DNA from: Candidatus Sulfotelmatobacter kueseliae | GTDB lineage: Bacteria; Acidobacteriota; Terriglobia; Terriglobales; Acidobacteriaceae | Direction: 5' to 3' | Assembly (NCBI GenBank): GCA_900290255.1 | Contig: OMOD01000057.1 | Coordinates: 10,604-68,587, forward strand | Length of the DNA stretch: 57,984 nt | Shown: positions 32,047-40,383 of the stretch, piece by piece | Layout of the letters: each line of letters starts with the position of its first letter | How positions within the stretch are numbered: the first letter of the stretch is position 1 | The notes under the pieces: model-generated | What the model was told of the DNA's origin: nothing | The model's input: the letters and a program-made list of their open reading frames with translations, nothing else | The model's database searches: none | Made by a program: the position numbers and the translations under genes

Positions 32047-33574
32047 ATGATACCCAATATGCCTCTAAAAACACTGTTCCTGAATCCGCCTTCGTTTGAG
32101 AATTTCGACGGAGGCGCTGGTTCCCGTTGGCCCGCCACCCGCGAAATCGAAAGTTACTGGTACCCGGTATGGCTGGCGTATCCAGCCGGCTTGCTGGAAG
32201 GTCTGGTACCCGGTATGGCTGGCGTATCCAGCCGGCTTGCTGGAAGGTTCGCGCCTGCTCGATGCCCCGCCGCATCACGTCTCGGGCGAAGAAACCATCC
32301 AGATCGCCAAGGACTATGAGTTTCTCGTCCTGTTTACCTCGACTCCCGGCTTTCCGGGCGACATCCGGCTGGCGCGGGCCATCAAAGACGCGAATCCCAC
32401 AATCAAGATTGCCTTTGTCGGGCCGCATGTGACCACGCTGCCGGAAAAATCCCTGCGCGAGTGCCCGGCCATCGATTTCGTCTGCCGCAAGGAATTCGAC
32501 TTCTCAACCGTAGACTTCGCCAACGGCAAGCCGTTGGCGGAAATTCCCGGCATTTCCTTCCTGAAAGACGGCCAGGTCGTGCACAACCCTGACGCGCCCC
32601 AGGTGCAGGATCTCGACGCGCTGCCCCATGTCACTGAAATCTACAAGCGCGACCTGGATGTGACCCGCTATAACGTGCCCTTCCTGCAGTATCCCTTCGT
32701 GGCGCTCTACACCACGCGCGGCTGTCCCGCCCAGTGCACATTCTGCCTGTGGCCGCAAACCCTGAGCGGACATCCCTGGCGCAAGCGCTCTACCGATGAC
32801 GTGGCCAGGGAAATGGCGCGCGCGAAAGAACTGTTTCCCGGGGTAAAGGAATTCTTTTTCGACGACGACACGTTCAACATCCAGAAGGCCCGCACCGTCG
32901 AACTCTGCGCCAAGCTGAAGCCGCTCGGCCTGACCTGGTCGTGCACCTCACGCGTCACCACCGACTTTGAAACGCTCAAGGCAATGAAAGAAGCCGGATG
33001 CCGCCTGCTGATCGTCGGCTACGAATCGGGCGACCCGCAGATCCTCAAGAACATCAAGAAAGGCGCCACCGTCGAGCGCGCCCGCCAGTTCACCAAGGAT
33101 TGTAAGAAGCTCGGGCTGGTCGTTCACGGCGATTTCATCCTGGGCTTGCCGGGCGAAACTCACGAAACCATCAACAACACGATCGCCTTCGCCAAGGAAC
33201 TCGATGTCGAGACCATCCAGGTCTCGGTGGCTCACGCCTACCCGGGTACGGAACTTTACGACCATGTCACCAAGAACGGATTCATGGTGGCCGGCAGCAA
33301 GATGGTCGACGAAGGCGGCCACCAGTTGGTGCATCTCGAGTATCCCGGGCTTCCCGCCGACGACATTCTCGGCGCCGTCCACCGTTTCTACGACGAATAT
33401 TATTTCCGTCCGAAGGCCGTGTTCCGCATCTTGAGAAGAGCGGCGTTCGATGGCGGCGAGCGCAAGCGTCTCTACAAAGAGGCGAAAATGTTCCTCAAGC
33501 TGCGCTCCGCGCGTAACAAGCTGGTCAAGCAGCACAACCGCGCTGCGGCTGAGGCGGAGCCAGTGAAGGCGTAG
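32047..33574 (+). pseudogene. hpnJ: hpnJ, B12-binding radical SAM protein, frame broken by 46-bp tandem duplication
   Basis: HpnJ is a cobalamin-binding radical SAM enzyme of hopanoid side-chain (cyclitol) synthesis. The start region PLKTLFLNPPSFENFDGGAG and the later CX3CX2C cluster (GCPAQCTFC; Cys codons at 32724, 32736 and 32745) are typical. The ORF starts at 32047 or 32059 but runs into a stop at 32319. The conserved remainder is in another frame to 33574. The cause is an exact direct duplication of 46 bases (32157-32202 and 32203-32248). Removing one copy restores a continuous, normal-looking protein. A TTG-started frame from 32096 would lack the true N-terminus. It is adjacent to two small SMR/EamA genes. 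Confidence 0.9.
32157..32248 (+). repeat. Exact 46-bp tandem duplication inside hpnJ
   Basis: Positions 32157-32202 and 32203-32248 are identical. 46 is not a multiple of three, so the downstream frame shifts by +1. Each copy encodes most of YWYPVWLAYPAGLLEG in its proper frame. Confidence 0.97.
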
Positions 33575-33587
33575 TAACGGCAGGTTT

Positions 33588-33700
33588 CAAAGTTTCACGT
33601 TTCAAGGTCTCAAGGTGTTCTGCCCTTGAATTCGCTGGCGTCTTTGAAACCTTGAAACTCTGAAACCTTGAAACCTTGAAACCTTGAAACCTTGAAACCT
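33588..33700. repeat. Word-hairpin after hpnJ
   Basis: The left arm (about 33588-33616) contains GTTTCAAGG words. The right arm (33637-33700) repeats CCTTGAAA words at least seven times. The right arm ends just before the GTG of the next gene. Confidence 0.8.
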
Positions 33701-33708
33701 GAGCCTCA

Positions 33709-34191
33709 GTGACCTTTCGCAAGTATCTTGTGCTGGCCGGAGTGACCGTCTTTGCCGCGGCCGGCGACTCCATGCTTTCCTACGGGATGAAGCAGACCGG
33801 CAACATCTCCCTTGATCACCTGGGAAGCCTGGTCGCCGCGGTTCTCAATCCCTGGATCGCGGTGGGCATCGTTTTCCTGCTCGCCTTCTTCGCCTCCTAC
33901 ATGAACGCGCTGTCGTGGGCGGACCTGACCTATGTTCTGCCCGCCACGTCGCTGGGCTACGTTCTTCTGGCGCTGATCGCCAGGCTGGTGCTGCACGAGC
34001 ACGTCAGCCTGCTGCGCTGGCTCGGCATCGCGCTAATCGCGGGCGGAGTCAGCTTTGTCGCCGGCGGCCCGGCGCTCACTTCGCACAAACATCCGGAAAA
34101 GAGCCACCCTCCGGAGTCCGAAGCCGACACAGTTGCTGGAACAGTCAGATCGGGCGATTCGTATCAGGGCACGCCGGAGGGCATGCCGTGA
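33709..34191 (+). CDS. Half-size EamA/SMR-type membrane protein 1
   Basis: This 160-residue protein has four predicted TM helices (about 7-25, 41-65, 72-95 and 100-120) and a ~40-residue hydrophilic C-terminal tail. It resembles one repeat of a DMT transporter or an SMR protein: FFASYMNALSWADLTYVLPA and RWLGIALIAGGVSFVAGG are the usual helix 3 and 4 phrases. A paralogous partner follows at 34332. Such pairs can form a heterodimeric lipid flippase (ArnE/ArnF type), so a lipid-linked substrate, possibly a hopanoid, is an inference from location next to hpnJ. It starts with GTG. Confidence 0.7.
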   Translation: MTFRKYLVLAGVTVFAAAGDSMLSYGMKQTGNISLDHLGSLVAAVLNPWIAVGIVFLLAFFASYMNALSWADLTYVLPATSLGYVLLALIARLVLHEHVSLLRWLGIALIAGGVSFVAGGPALTSHKHPEKSHPPESEADTVAGTVRSGDSYQGTPEGMP

Positions 34192-34223
34192 TCTGGGAGC
34201 GAGTCGATCCCGTTTGGACAACC

Positions 34224-34288
34224 GTGGAAGAGCGGCCCTTGAGGGCCGCGTGGGAAACGAAAGGATGAGCGGGCTTTAGCCCCTGTGG
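34224..34288. repeat. Dispersed double-palindrome element, copy 2
   Basis: GTGGAAGAGCGGCCCTTGAG with GGCCGCG, then GGGCTTTAGCCCC.GTGG. It matches 23971-24036 at both stems and sits between the paired small membrane-protein genes. Confidence 0.8.
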
Positions 34289-34331
34289 GGACGACAGTTC
34301 CGACTTTAACGGCGAAGACCAAATTCAAATC

Positions 34332-34712
34332 ATGAAACACCTGTACACCTGGACCGCCATCCTGCTCGTCACCGCGACTTCCGTCGTAGGCGACATCCTG
34401 ATCGCCCGCGCCATGAAGCAGGTCGGTGATTTTCACTACCTCTGGCGCCGCGAGGGCGTTTGGACCATCATTGCCCGCGTGCTCGGCAATCGAAACTTCT
34501 TCCTTGGTGTGGGCGCCATGACCCTGGCCTTCTTCAGCCTGCTGTTTGCGCTCTCCTGGGGAGATGTGAGTCTGGTCGCGCCCGCGGCCTCGTCCCTCAC
34601 GTTTATCGGCACGGCCTTCGCCGCCAAAATCTTTCTACACGAAAAAGTGGATCGCCGCCGCTGGATCGCCGCCCTGCTGGTTGCTGCCGGCGTGGCCCTG
34701 CTGGCCGGGTAA
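34332..34712 (+). CDS. Half-size EamA/SMR-type membrane protein 2
   Basis: This 126-residue protein has four TM helices with almost no loops and is a paralog of the 33709 protein. The helix 1 phrase SVVGDILIARAMKQVGDF parallels GDSMLSYGMKQTG of the first. Helix 3 is FSLLFALSWGDVSLVAPA and helix 4 is RRWIAALLVAAGVALLAG. It lacks the hydrophilic tail of its partner. The paired arrangement suggests a heterodimer, which is inferred. The ATG at 34332 is clear. Confidence 0.7.
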   Translation: MKHLYTWTAILLVTATSVVGDILIARAMKQVGDFHYLWRREGVWTIIARVLGNRNFFLGVGAMTLAFFSLLFALSWGDVSLVAPAASSLTFIGTAFAAKIFLHEKVDRRRWIAALLVAAGVALLAG

Positions 34713-34799
34713 AGATTCGGCGACGGAGATTTCCGGGCTAGCCACTTGCACCCCGGCCCCCACCTGGCGCATACTGTCGCGCAATTGGGGGTGCTTCCT

Positions 34800-35516
34800 A
34801 TGCACAGAATGGCATCGCTTGTAGTCATCGCCTTGCTCTCGGTCAGCGTAGGTCATTCTTCTCCGCCGGCAGATTGGGCGATTAACGCAACCGCAATTGA
34901 GGCATGCAGCTGCCCACACTTCTGCATGTGTTATTTCAACGCACATCCCGCCGCTCATCACGAGAACGGCAAAACCGAACACTTCTGCAAGTTCAACAAT
35001 GCTTACAAGGTGAACAAGGGGCATTACGGCAGCACCGACCTCACCGGCGCCAAGTTTTGGCTCAGCGGCGACCTGGGAGGCGATTTTTCACAGGGCCAGA
35101 TGGAACGGGTGTTGGCCACGTTTGACAAAGCCACCACGGCAGAACAACGCCAAGCTCTGGGAGACATCCTGGGCCACGTTTTTCCGGTGAAGTGGAAGTC
35201 TTTTCAGACTGCCGAGGGTGACATTGATACCTGGACCTTCGACAAGGACCAGGCCCACGCCACGCTGAACGGCGGCAAGACCGCCGAGATCAAGCTGAAG
35301 CGTTTTCAGGGCATGACCGACGAACCCGCCGTTCTGAAGAACGTCAGATACTGGGGCACGCCGCGCAACGACGGCTTCGTCATGATGCCCAACGAACTGG
35401 AGACCTACAAAGAGGGACCAGATGCCTTTGAGTTCAAGGGAACCAACGGGTTCATGCTCACTTTCGACATGACCTCCAAGGATCTCGCCCCGCAAAAAGG
35501 CTCGATGAGCTACTGA
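34800..35516 (+). CDS. DUF1326 protein, exported
   Basis: This 238-residue protein has a short signal peptide (MHRMASLVVIALLSVSVGHS) and the DUF1326 hallmark cysteine cluster ACSCPHFCMCYF near residue 36, which may bind a metal or form disulfides. The remainder is a beta-rich domain with GDLGGDFSQGQMERVLATF. DUF1326 has no established function. The longer ORF starts at 34746, but the ATG at 34800 places the signal peptide at the N-terminus. No operon partner is evident. Confidence 0.75.
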   Translation: MHRMASLVVIALLSVSVGHSSPPADWAINATAIEACSCPHFCMCYFNAHPAAHHENGKTEHFCKFNNAYKVNKGHYGSTDLTGAKFWLSGDLGGDFSQGQMERVLATFDKATTAEQRQALGDILGHVFPVKWKSFQTAEGDIDTWTFDKDQAHATLNGGKTAEIKLKRFQGMTDEPAVLKNVRYWGTPRNDGFVMMPNELETYKEGPDAFEFKGTNGFMLTFDMTSKDLAPQKGSMSY

Positions 35517-35642
35517 AGGTGTTCCTTCTGAAGGATCCTCAGCACTTACCGCACTATGCGCCGGAGTTCCGGCGCATTCTTCTTTTGCGTGCCCGTCTGT
35601 GGAATGAACGCTTCCTTCAAAGGCTAAGCCGGTTCTCGGCTT

Positions 35643-37193
35643 TCATGCGAACATCCGCATGAGTCCCGTCGCGGGTAAATCAGGGGATAGAAAGCGAGCA
35701 TCATTCCGCCCGGCAGCCCGGGCCAACGCCTCGGCTGCCAGATATCCGCTGCGCACCGCGCCCTCCATCGTGGCCGGCCAGCCGGTTGCGGTCCAATCTC
35801 CGGCAAGGAAGACGCGCGGCCACGCGGTTGTCGCCCCCGGACGGTGCGCGTCCATTCCCGGGCGCGGCGAGTAGGTTGCGTTCACTTCCTTGATCACGGT
35901 GGATTTCACCAGCTTCGCTTCCCGCGCTGCCGGGAAAAACTCGCGCAGTTCGCGGAGCGCCAGGTCGACAATCTCGGATCGCGATTTGTCGATGAGCGTC
36001 TTCGACGAACTGACGACCAGTTCGATGTAACTGCCGACGTCCGTGGGTGCCCCACTTCTCGCCTCCTTTGCGAGAAGTGGGAATTCTGCAGGCCGCGTGC
36101 GCATGGGCTGCAGCCGCGACTTGTGGAACATCCATTGAATGGTGCGATCGAGCAACACGGCGTGGTCCAGGTCAGAAATCTGGCGATCGAACCACAGATG
36201 AATTCCGGTGATGGGCGAGCTCTCGAAGTGCGCGATTGTTTCGCGAAGCGGGGCGGAATCGGGAGTGTCGATGAGTATCCGGTCGAGAGCGTCGAAGGGG
36301 AGCGCCGAAATGAAGTAATCGAATATGTCAGCGGTCTGGCCCTCTCGGTAATCTACTTTTGTCATGTTGCGGACAGTGACTCGGGATTCGCTGGGAGTCA
36401 GATATGCGAGCGAAGTGCGCAGACGCAACTCGCCACCACGGGCGCGGATGTAGGCTCCGGCAGCATCGTAGAGGTCGGTCAGCGGAACGGTGGGAACGCC
36501 CATGCGGCCGCCGGCGGCCGATTTCAGGAACGACTCCCGCACTACCTGCGCCGCGTAGGGCACCGAAACACGGTCGAGGTCCTCGTTCAGGGCGCTGACC
36601 AGAATGGTCTTCCAGAAACGCTCGATCGCCTGCTCGGTCTGATGCTGGCGCCGCAGCCACACCAGGAAGTTCTCGCCCGTGTCGCGGAACACAGGGATGC
36701 CCCGGGTCTCGCCACGCACCCGAGCCAGGAACGGTTCCGATCCTCCGTCCGGAAAGACTCCGGCAAGAATCATCATGGCGCGGGCAATGGCCAGTTTGTC
36801 GCGCCATCCCAGGCAAGCCGCGCGCAGAAATGAGGGCGCAGTGTGCAGGGGCGCGGGGAGAAACGACGGAGCAATGAACGATGCGCGTCCGCCCGGTTCG
36901 AGGAAGACCAGTTTGTCGTACCAGCGAATGTTCTCTTCCACGCCGGTGCGGCGATAAAACTCGACCAGATTCGTGCAACAACCCAGGAGCACATGCTGGC
37001 AGTTGTCCACCACTTCGCCGGTTCCCGGATGCTCGTACGACGATGCCCGGCCGCCTAGAAACGGCCGCTTTTCAAAGAGTGTGACGCGGAAACCGGCATC
37101 GGCGAGAGCGCATGCGGCGGCGAGTCCGGCGAGACCGCCTCCCGCCACGGCGACAGTGGGCTGATCTGACGATGGAGACGAGGATGGAATCAT
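35643..37193 (-). CDS. hpnE: Hopanoid-associated FAD-dependent squalene desaturase HpnE, with in-frame palindrome
   Basis: HpnE completes squalene formation from hydroxysqualene in the HpnCDE route. The FAD-binding VAVAGGGLAGLAAACALADAG is at 14-34, followed by FEKRPFLGGRASSYE. Length is 516 from the ATG at 37193. Residues about 370-384 (EFPLLAKEARSGAPT) come from a palindromic repeat (36045-36085) that also occurs between genes at 51389. The frame stays open through it, probably in a surface loop between the catalytic segments DRTIQWMFHKS and GSYIELVVSSS. It is the last gene of the minus-strand hpnC-hpnD-hpnE run. Confidence 0.92.
   Translation of the reverse strand: MIPSSSPSSDQPTVAVAGGGLAGLAAACALADAGFRVTLFEKRPFLGGRASSYEHPGTGEVVDNCQHVLLGCCTNLVEFYRRTGVEENIRWYDKLVFLEPGGRASFIAPSFLPAPLHTAPSFLRAACLGWRDKLAIARAMMILAGVFPDGGSEPFLARVRGETRGIPVFRDTGENFLVWLRRQHQTEQAIERFWKTILVSALNEDLDRVSVPYAAQVVRESFLKSAAGGRMGVPTVPLTDLYDAAGAYIRARGGELRLRTSLAYLTPSESRVTVRNMTKVDYREGQTADIFDYFISALPFDALDRILIDTPDSAPLRETIAHFESSPITGIHLWFDRQISDLDHAVLLDRTIQWMFHKSRLQPMRTRPAEFPLLAKEARSGAPTDVGSYIELVVSSSKTLIDKSRSEIVDLALRELREFFPAAREAKLVKSTVIKEVNATYSPRPGMDAHRPGATTAWPRVFLAGDWTATGWPATMEGAVRSGYLAAEALARAAGRNDARFLSPDLPATGLMRMFA
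36045..36085. repeat. Palindrome family P, copy 2 (inside hpnE)
   Basis: On the hpnE coding strand it reads TTCCCACTTCTCGC..GCGAGAAGTGGGGCACCC. It matches the intergenic copy at 51389-51428 at 38 of 40 positions, differing only in the loop. Confidence 0.92.
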
Positions 37194-37203
37194 CAGACAA
37201 AGA

Positions 37204-37282
37204 ATTGAGTCATTGAGCGATTGAGGCCTTGAGCGATTCAACTGCGCGCGCCTCAATCGCTCAATTGCTCAATGACTCAATC
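37204..37282. repeat. Word-hairpin between hpnD and hpnE
   Basis: The left arm 37204-37238 repeats ATTGAG(T/C)(C/G) words. The right arm 37248-37282 repeats CTCAAT words inversely. The loop is only about ten bases. It ends at the hpnD stop codon. Confidence 0.85.
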
Positions 37283-38242
37283 CTACATGAGCCGCATGAA
37301 GAAGCCTTTCCCCAGGATGCGCAGCTTCTCCCACCGGCTGAGGGCGACTTTGGCAGTGAATACGTCGTACTGCTTCTCGGCAATTTTTCCCAGCAGCCCG
37401 CGGTAGATGTTGATCAGAACCCACAACCCAGGCTGGCTGTCTTCGGAAATGTAGGGAATGAGCGCATCGCCCGAGACGTAGAGCTCGCGCGCGCGGTCGG
37501 CCTCGAAGGTCAGCAGCGGGCGCAAACGCGCGGGATCGGGGGCAGTGACCAAATCCTGCGCCGACAGGCCAAATTTTCCAAGATCCTCCTCTGGAATGTA
37601 CACCCGGCCCATGCTCGCGTCTTCCTTGATGTCGCGAATGATGTTGGTGAGCTGGAATGCCAGGCCGCAGCGCTCCGCCAGCGGCTCGGCTTCCGGATCG
37701 CGATACCCGAAAACATGAATGCAAACCAGGCCCACGACCGAAGCCACACGATAACAGTACTGGCGGAGGTCCTCGAAAGTCTTGTACCGCACCGTGAGGC
37801 CGGGGTCGCGACTCACAGCGTCGGGCGTGGCTTCCCCGGCGTCAGGGGAATCCGCCACGTCCATGGCGGTGCCCAGCGCCAGCTCATCGAGCAAGCCCGC
37901 CGGAATCGTGTAGCGGCGCTGTGCGTCGGTCAACGCCAGCAGGATGGCATCGTCGGTGGGTTGGCCCTGCTGGGCCCGGTGCAGCGCGTCCAGCCAGGCG
38001 TCGAGTTTCTGGCGGCGTTCCGGCAGGCTGAGCGTGGCATCGTCGGCGATGTCGTCGCAGAGGCGCATGAAAGCATAGACGGCGCACAAGGCTTCGCGCT
38101 TGCGGCGCGGCAGCACCAGGAAGGCGTAATAGAAATTCCTGGCCGCCGTGCGCGTGATGCCGCGGCAGACCGAATACGCCATGACCAGCTGCGCCGGCAC
38201 GGGTGTCCAGGGCACGGCAGCGGGTTGAATCCCGGCGCTCAT
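37283..38242 (-). CDS. hpnD: Presqualene diphosphate synthase HpnD
   Basis: HpnD joins two farnesyl diphosphates to presqualene diphosphate. It is 319 residues from the ATG at 38242; an in-frame TTG eight codons upstream is less likely. The two Asp-rich motifs are DDIADD (63-68) and NIIRDIKEDASMGRVYIP (about 200-217). An unusual Asp/Pro/Ala stretch (about 128-150, VADSPDAGEATPDAVSRDP) lies where related enzymes usually have a short loop; whether it is another inserted repeat I cannot show. Partner enzymes HpnC and HpnE flank it. Confidence 0.92.
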   Translation of the reverse strand: MSAGIQPAAVPWTPVPAQLVMAYSVCRGITRTAARNFYYAFLVLPRRKREALCAVYAFMRLCDDIADDATLSLPERRQKLDAWLDALHRAQQGQPTDDAILLALTDAQRRYTIPAGLLDELALGTAMDVADSPDAGEATPDAVSRDPGLTVRYKTFEDLRQYCYRVASVVGLVCIHVFGYRDPEAEPLAERCGLAFQLTNIIRDIKEDASMGRVYIPEEDLGKFGLSAQDLVTAPDPARLRPLLTFEADRARELYVSGDALIPYISEDSQPGLWVLINIYRGLLGKIAEKQYDVFTAKVALSRWEKLRILGKGFFMRLM

Positions 38243-38294
38243 GGCTCGTTTCCCCCAGCGCCACAAAACTTCATCGCCACGGATGCACGCTGAT

Positions 38295-39293
38295 TCACGC
38301 GGACCACCCCTTATCTTGATTTATCCGCGTGGGTCGGCGTGAATCTGCGGAAAGGAAGTTGGTGAGGATCTTTCCCAGCGCTGCACGCGCGACCAGAGCC
38401 ATCTGGCGCGGCTTGGAGATCGCCGGACGATTGCCCAGAACCGCGCAGCCCTGCTTCTGGATCGCGCGCAAAATTTCCTGTCCGCCGCGGCTGAACAGTT
38501 CCAGATCAATCGCCAGTTCGCGGTCGACTTTACCGATCAACGGCAATCCCTTGCGGAACCAATCCTCCGCCCGTTCGACTTGGAATTTCATCATCGCGCA
38601 AAAAGATGCGGTGTTGCGCGTTTGGGCGATATCTTCCTCGCTGACGCCGAATCGGCGCAGGTCTTCGAGCGGCAGGTAGATGCGGCCCTTGCCGTAATCC
38701 ACGCTGACATCCTGCCAGAAATTCGCCAGCTGCAGCGCGGTGCAGGTGAAGTCGGAAAGCTGCTGGCGTTCAGCGTCACGATAGCCGCAGACGTAGAGCA
38801 CAAGGTGGCCGACGGGGTTCGCAGAGAAGCGGCAGTAGGCCAGCACATCGTCGAACGTTTCGAAGCGCGTAACCGTCTGATCCTGGCGGAAGGCGATGAG
38901 CAGATCAGAAAACTCATGCTTCGGGATGTCAAACTGGCGCACCGTCTCGCGCAGCGCTACGAATACCGGATGACGCGGCGTGCCTGCATAACAGGCGTCG
39001 AGTTCGGCCTGCCACTGGTCGAGCAACTGGAGCGCGGCGGCAGCGTCGCCGACTTCGTCGCCCAGATCATCGGAAATGCGGCAGTAGGCGTAGAGGTTGA
39101 AAAAATGCTGGCGCAGGCGACGCGGCAGGAACCAAGTCGCAACCGAGAAGTTTTCGTAGTGGGCGCGGGCTAAACGCGCGCAATATTGGCGTGCCTCGGC
39201 GAGCGCAGGGGGATGCTCCGGGATGGCGTAACTGGCCGGAAGCCGGCTCCAGCCGGGGGTGGCGAGTTGGGTGACGGTTTCGGTCACAGGCAA
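38295..39293 (-). CDS. hpnC: Hydroxysqualene synthase HpnC
   Basis: HpnC converts presqualene diphosphate to hydroxysqualene. It is a 332-residue trans-isoprenyl synthase with RISDDLGDE (72-80) as the first Asp motif and NFWQDVSVDYGKGRIYLP (191-208) as the second; the FWQDV version is characteristic of HpnC rather than HpnD. The start is TTG at 39293 or GTG at 39287. It is the upstream member of hpnC-hpnD-hpnE, 52 bases from hpnD. Confidence 0.9.
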   Translation of the reverse strand: MPVTETVTQLATPGWSRLPASYAIPEHPPALAEARQYCARLARAHYENFSVATWFLPRRLRQHFFNLYAYCRISDDLGDEVGDAAAALQLLDQWQAELDACYAGTPRHPVFVALRETVRQFDIPKHEFSDLLIAFRQDQTVTRFETFDDVLAYCRFSANPVGHLVLYVCGYRDAERQQLSDFTCTALQLANFWQDVSVDYGKGRIYLPLEDLRRFGVSEEDIAQTRNTASFCAMMKFQVERAEDWFRKGLPLIGKVDRELAIDLELFSRGGQEILRAIQKQGCAVLGNRPAISKPRQMALVARAALGKILTNFLSADSRRPTRINQDKGWSA

Positions 39294-39333
39294 TCAAGAA
39301 TTTCTTATCGAACGGCCGTGAGGACGGCGTCCC

Positions 39334-40383
39334 TCAGTGTCCCGGGATGATCGCGGTTTTGATCTCGCCACCGCGGTTCAGCATGTGACGCAGCACCTGC
39401 TGCAGGCGCGAAAGCGGCGCCTCTCCGGTAATGTAGTCGGTAGGACGAATCTTCTTGGCCGCGATCAGCCCGAAGGCCCGGCGCACGGTTTCCGGCGTGT
39501 GATGGAACGTGGCCTTGAGGGTGATTTCGGAATAGTGCAGGCGGTTGGTGTCGAGTTGCACTTTCGTCCCGCTGGCGCAGCCACCGAAGAAGTTGACCGT
39601 GCCGCCTTTGCGGACCATGTCCACCGCCCACTCCCAGGCTTCCGGCTTGCCTACCGCTTCGATCACCACGTCGCAGCCGCGTCTTTGTGAGCTAAGCGCG
39701 CGCACCGTCTCCACCACATTCGCGACCCGGGTGGTTTGCACGATTTCGTGCGCGCCCATCAGCTTGGCGGCTTCTGCCTGGCCGTCGCGCTTGACCACCG
39801 AAATCACGTTACAGCCGATGGCGCGGGCCACCTGCACGAACATCAAGCCAATCGGTCCGCCGCCCAGGATCGCGACTGTATCCCCGATCTCGACCCCGGT
39901 TTCATGCAGTCCGCGAAGCACGCAGGCCAGCGGCTCGGTCATGGCCGCGTCTTCAAAGGTCACGTTGGCCGGAATCACCAGCATATTCGCTTCCACGATG
40001 CGGCGGGGGACGCGAATGTACTCGGCATAGGCGCCGTTATTGAAAAGCAGATCCTCGCAGAGATTTTCCTGATGCTTGGAGCAGTAAAAACACATCTGGC
40101 AGGGCGCTGAATTCAACGCCACCACCCGCATGCCCTTCTTGAAGCCGTTGACGCTGGAGCCGACTTCCTCAATCACGCCGGCCAGTTCGTGGCCAAACAA
40201 CGCAGGGGGAACGATCATGCGGGCGTGGTAACCGCGCTGGTAGACCTTGAGGTCAGTGCCGCAGGTCAGCGCCACCTGCACCTTCACCAGAACTTCGCCC
40301 TCACCCACTCGGGGAATCGGGACCTTTTCGATCTTGAGGTCTTCCTTGCCGTACAGGACGGCAGCGGTCATTTTTCCATTCAC
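39334..40383 (-). CDS. Zinc-dependent medium-chain dehydrogenase 1
   Basis: This 349-residue MDR alcohol/polyol dehydrogenase has the catalytic zinc ligands C41 (TCGTD) and H65-E66 (FGHE). The structural zinc set is C95, C98, C101 and C109, and the nucleotide motif is LGGGPIG. All are intact, so it should be active with NAD(P). It shares an operon with a second MDR gene; the two overlap (ATGA). The location 40 bases upstream of hpnC on the same strand suggests a hopanoid or isoprenoid alcohol/sugar substrate, but this is inferred from context. Confidence 0.85.
   Translation of the reverse strand: MNGKMTAAVLYGKEDLKIEKVPIPRVGEGEVLVKVQVALTCGTDLKVYQRGYHARMIVPPALFGHELAGVIEEVGSSVNGFKKGMRVVALNSAPCQMCFYCSKHQENLCEDLLFNNGAYAEYIRVPRRIVEANMLVIPANVTFEDAAMTEPLACVLRGLHETGVEIGDTVAILGGGPIGLMFVQVARAIGCNVISVVKRDGQAEAAKLMGAHEIVQTTRVANVVETVRALSSQRRGCDVVIEAVGKPEAWEWAVDMVRKGGTVNFFGGCASGTKVQLDTNRLHYSEITLKATFHHTPETVRRAFGLIAAKKIRPTDYITGEAPLSRLQQVLRHMLNRGGEIKTAIIPGH

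Noticed and set aside
32096..33574. Treating hpnJ as an intact gene starting at TTG 32096
   Set aside because: This start gives an unrelated N-terminus; the proper N-terminal residues are in the other frame upstream of the 46-bp duplication.
35844..36833. Plus-strand frame of 329 codons across hpnE
   Set aside because: Antisense to a well-supported FAD enzyme; the translation shows no domain and only high-GC composition.
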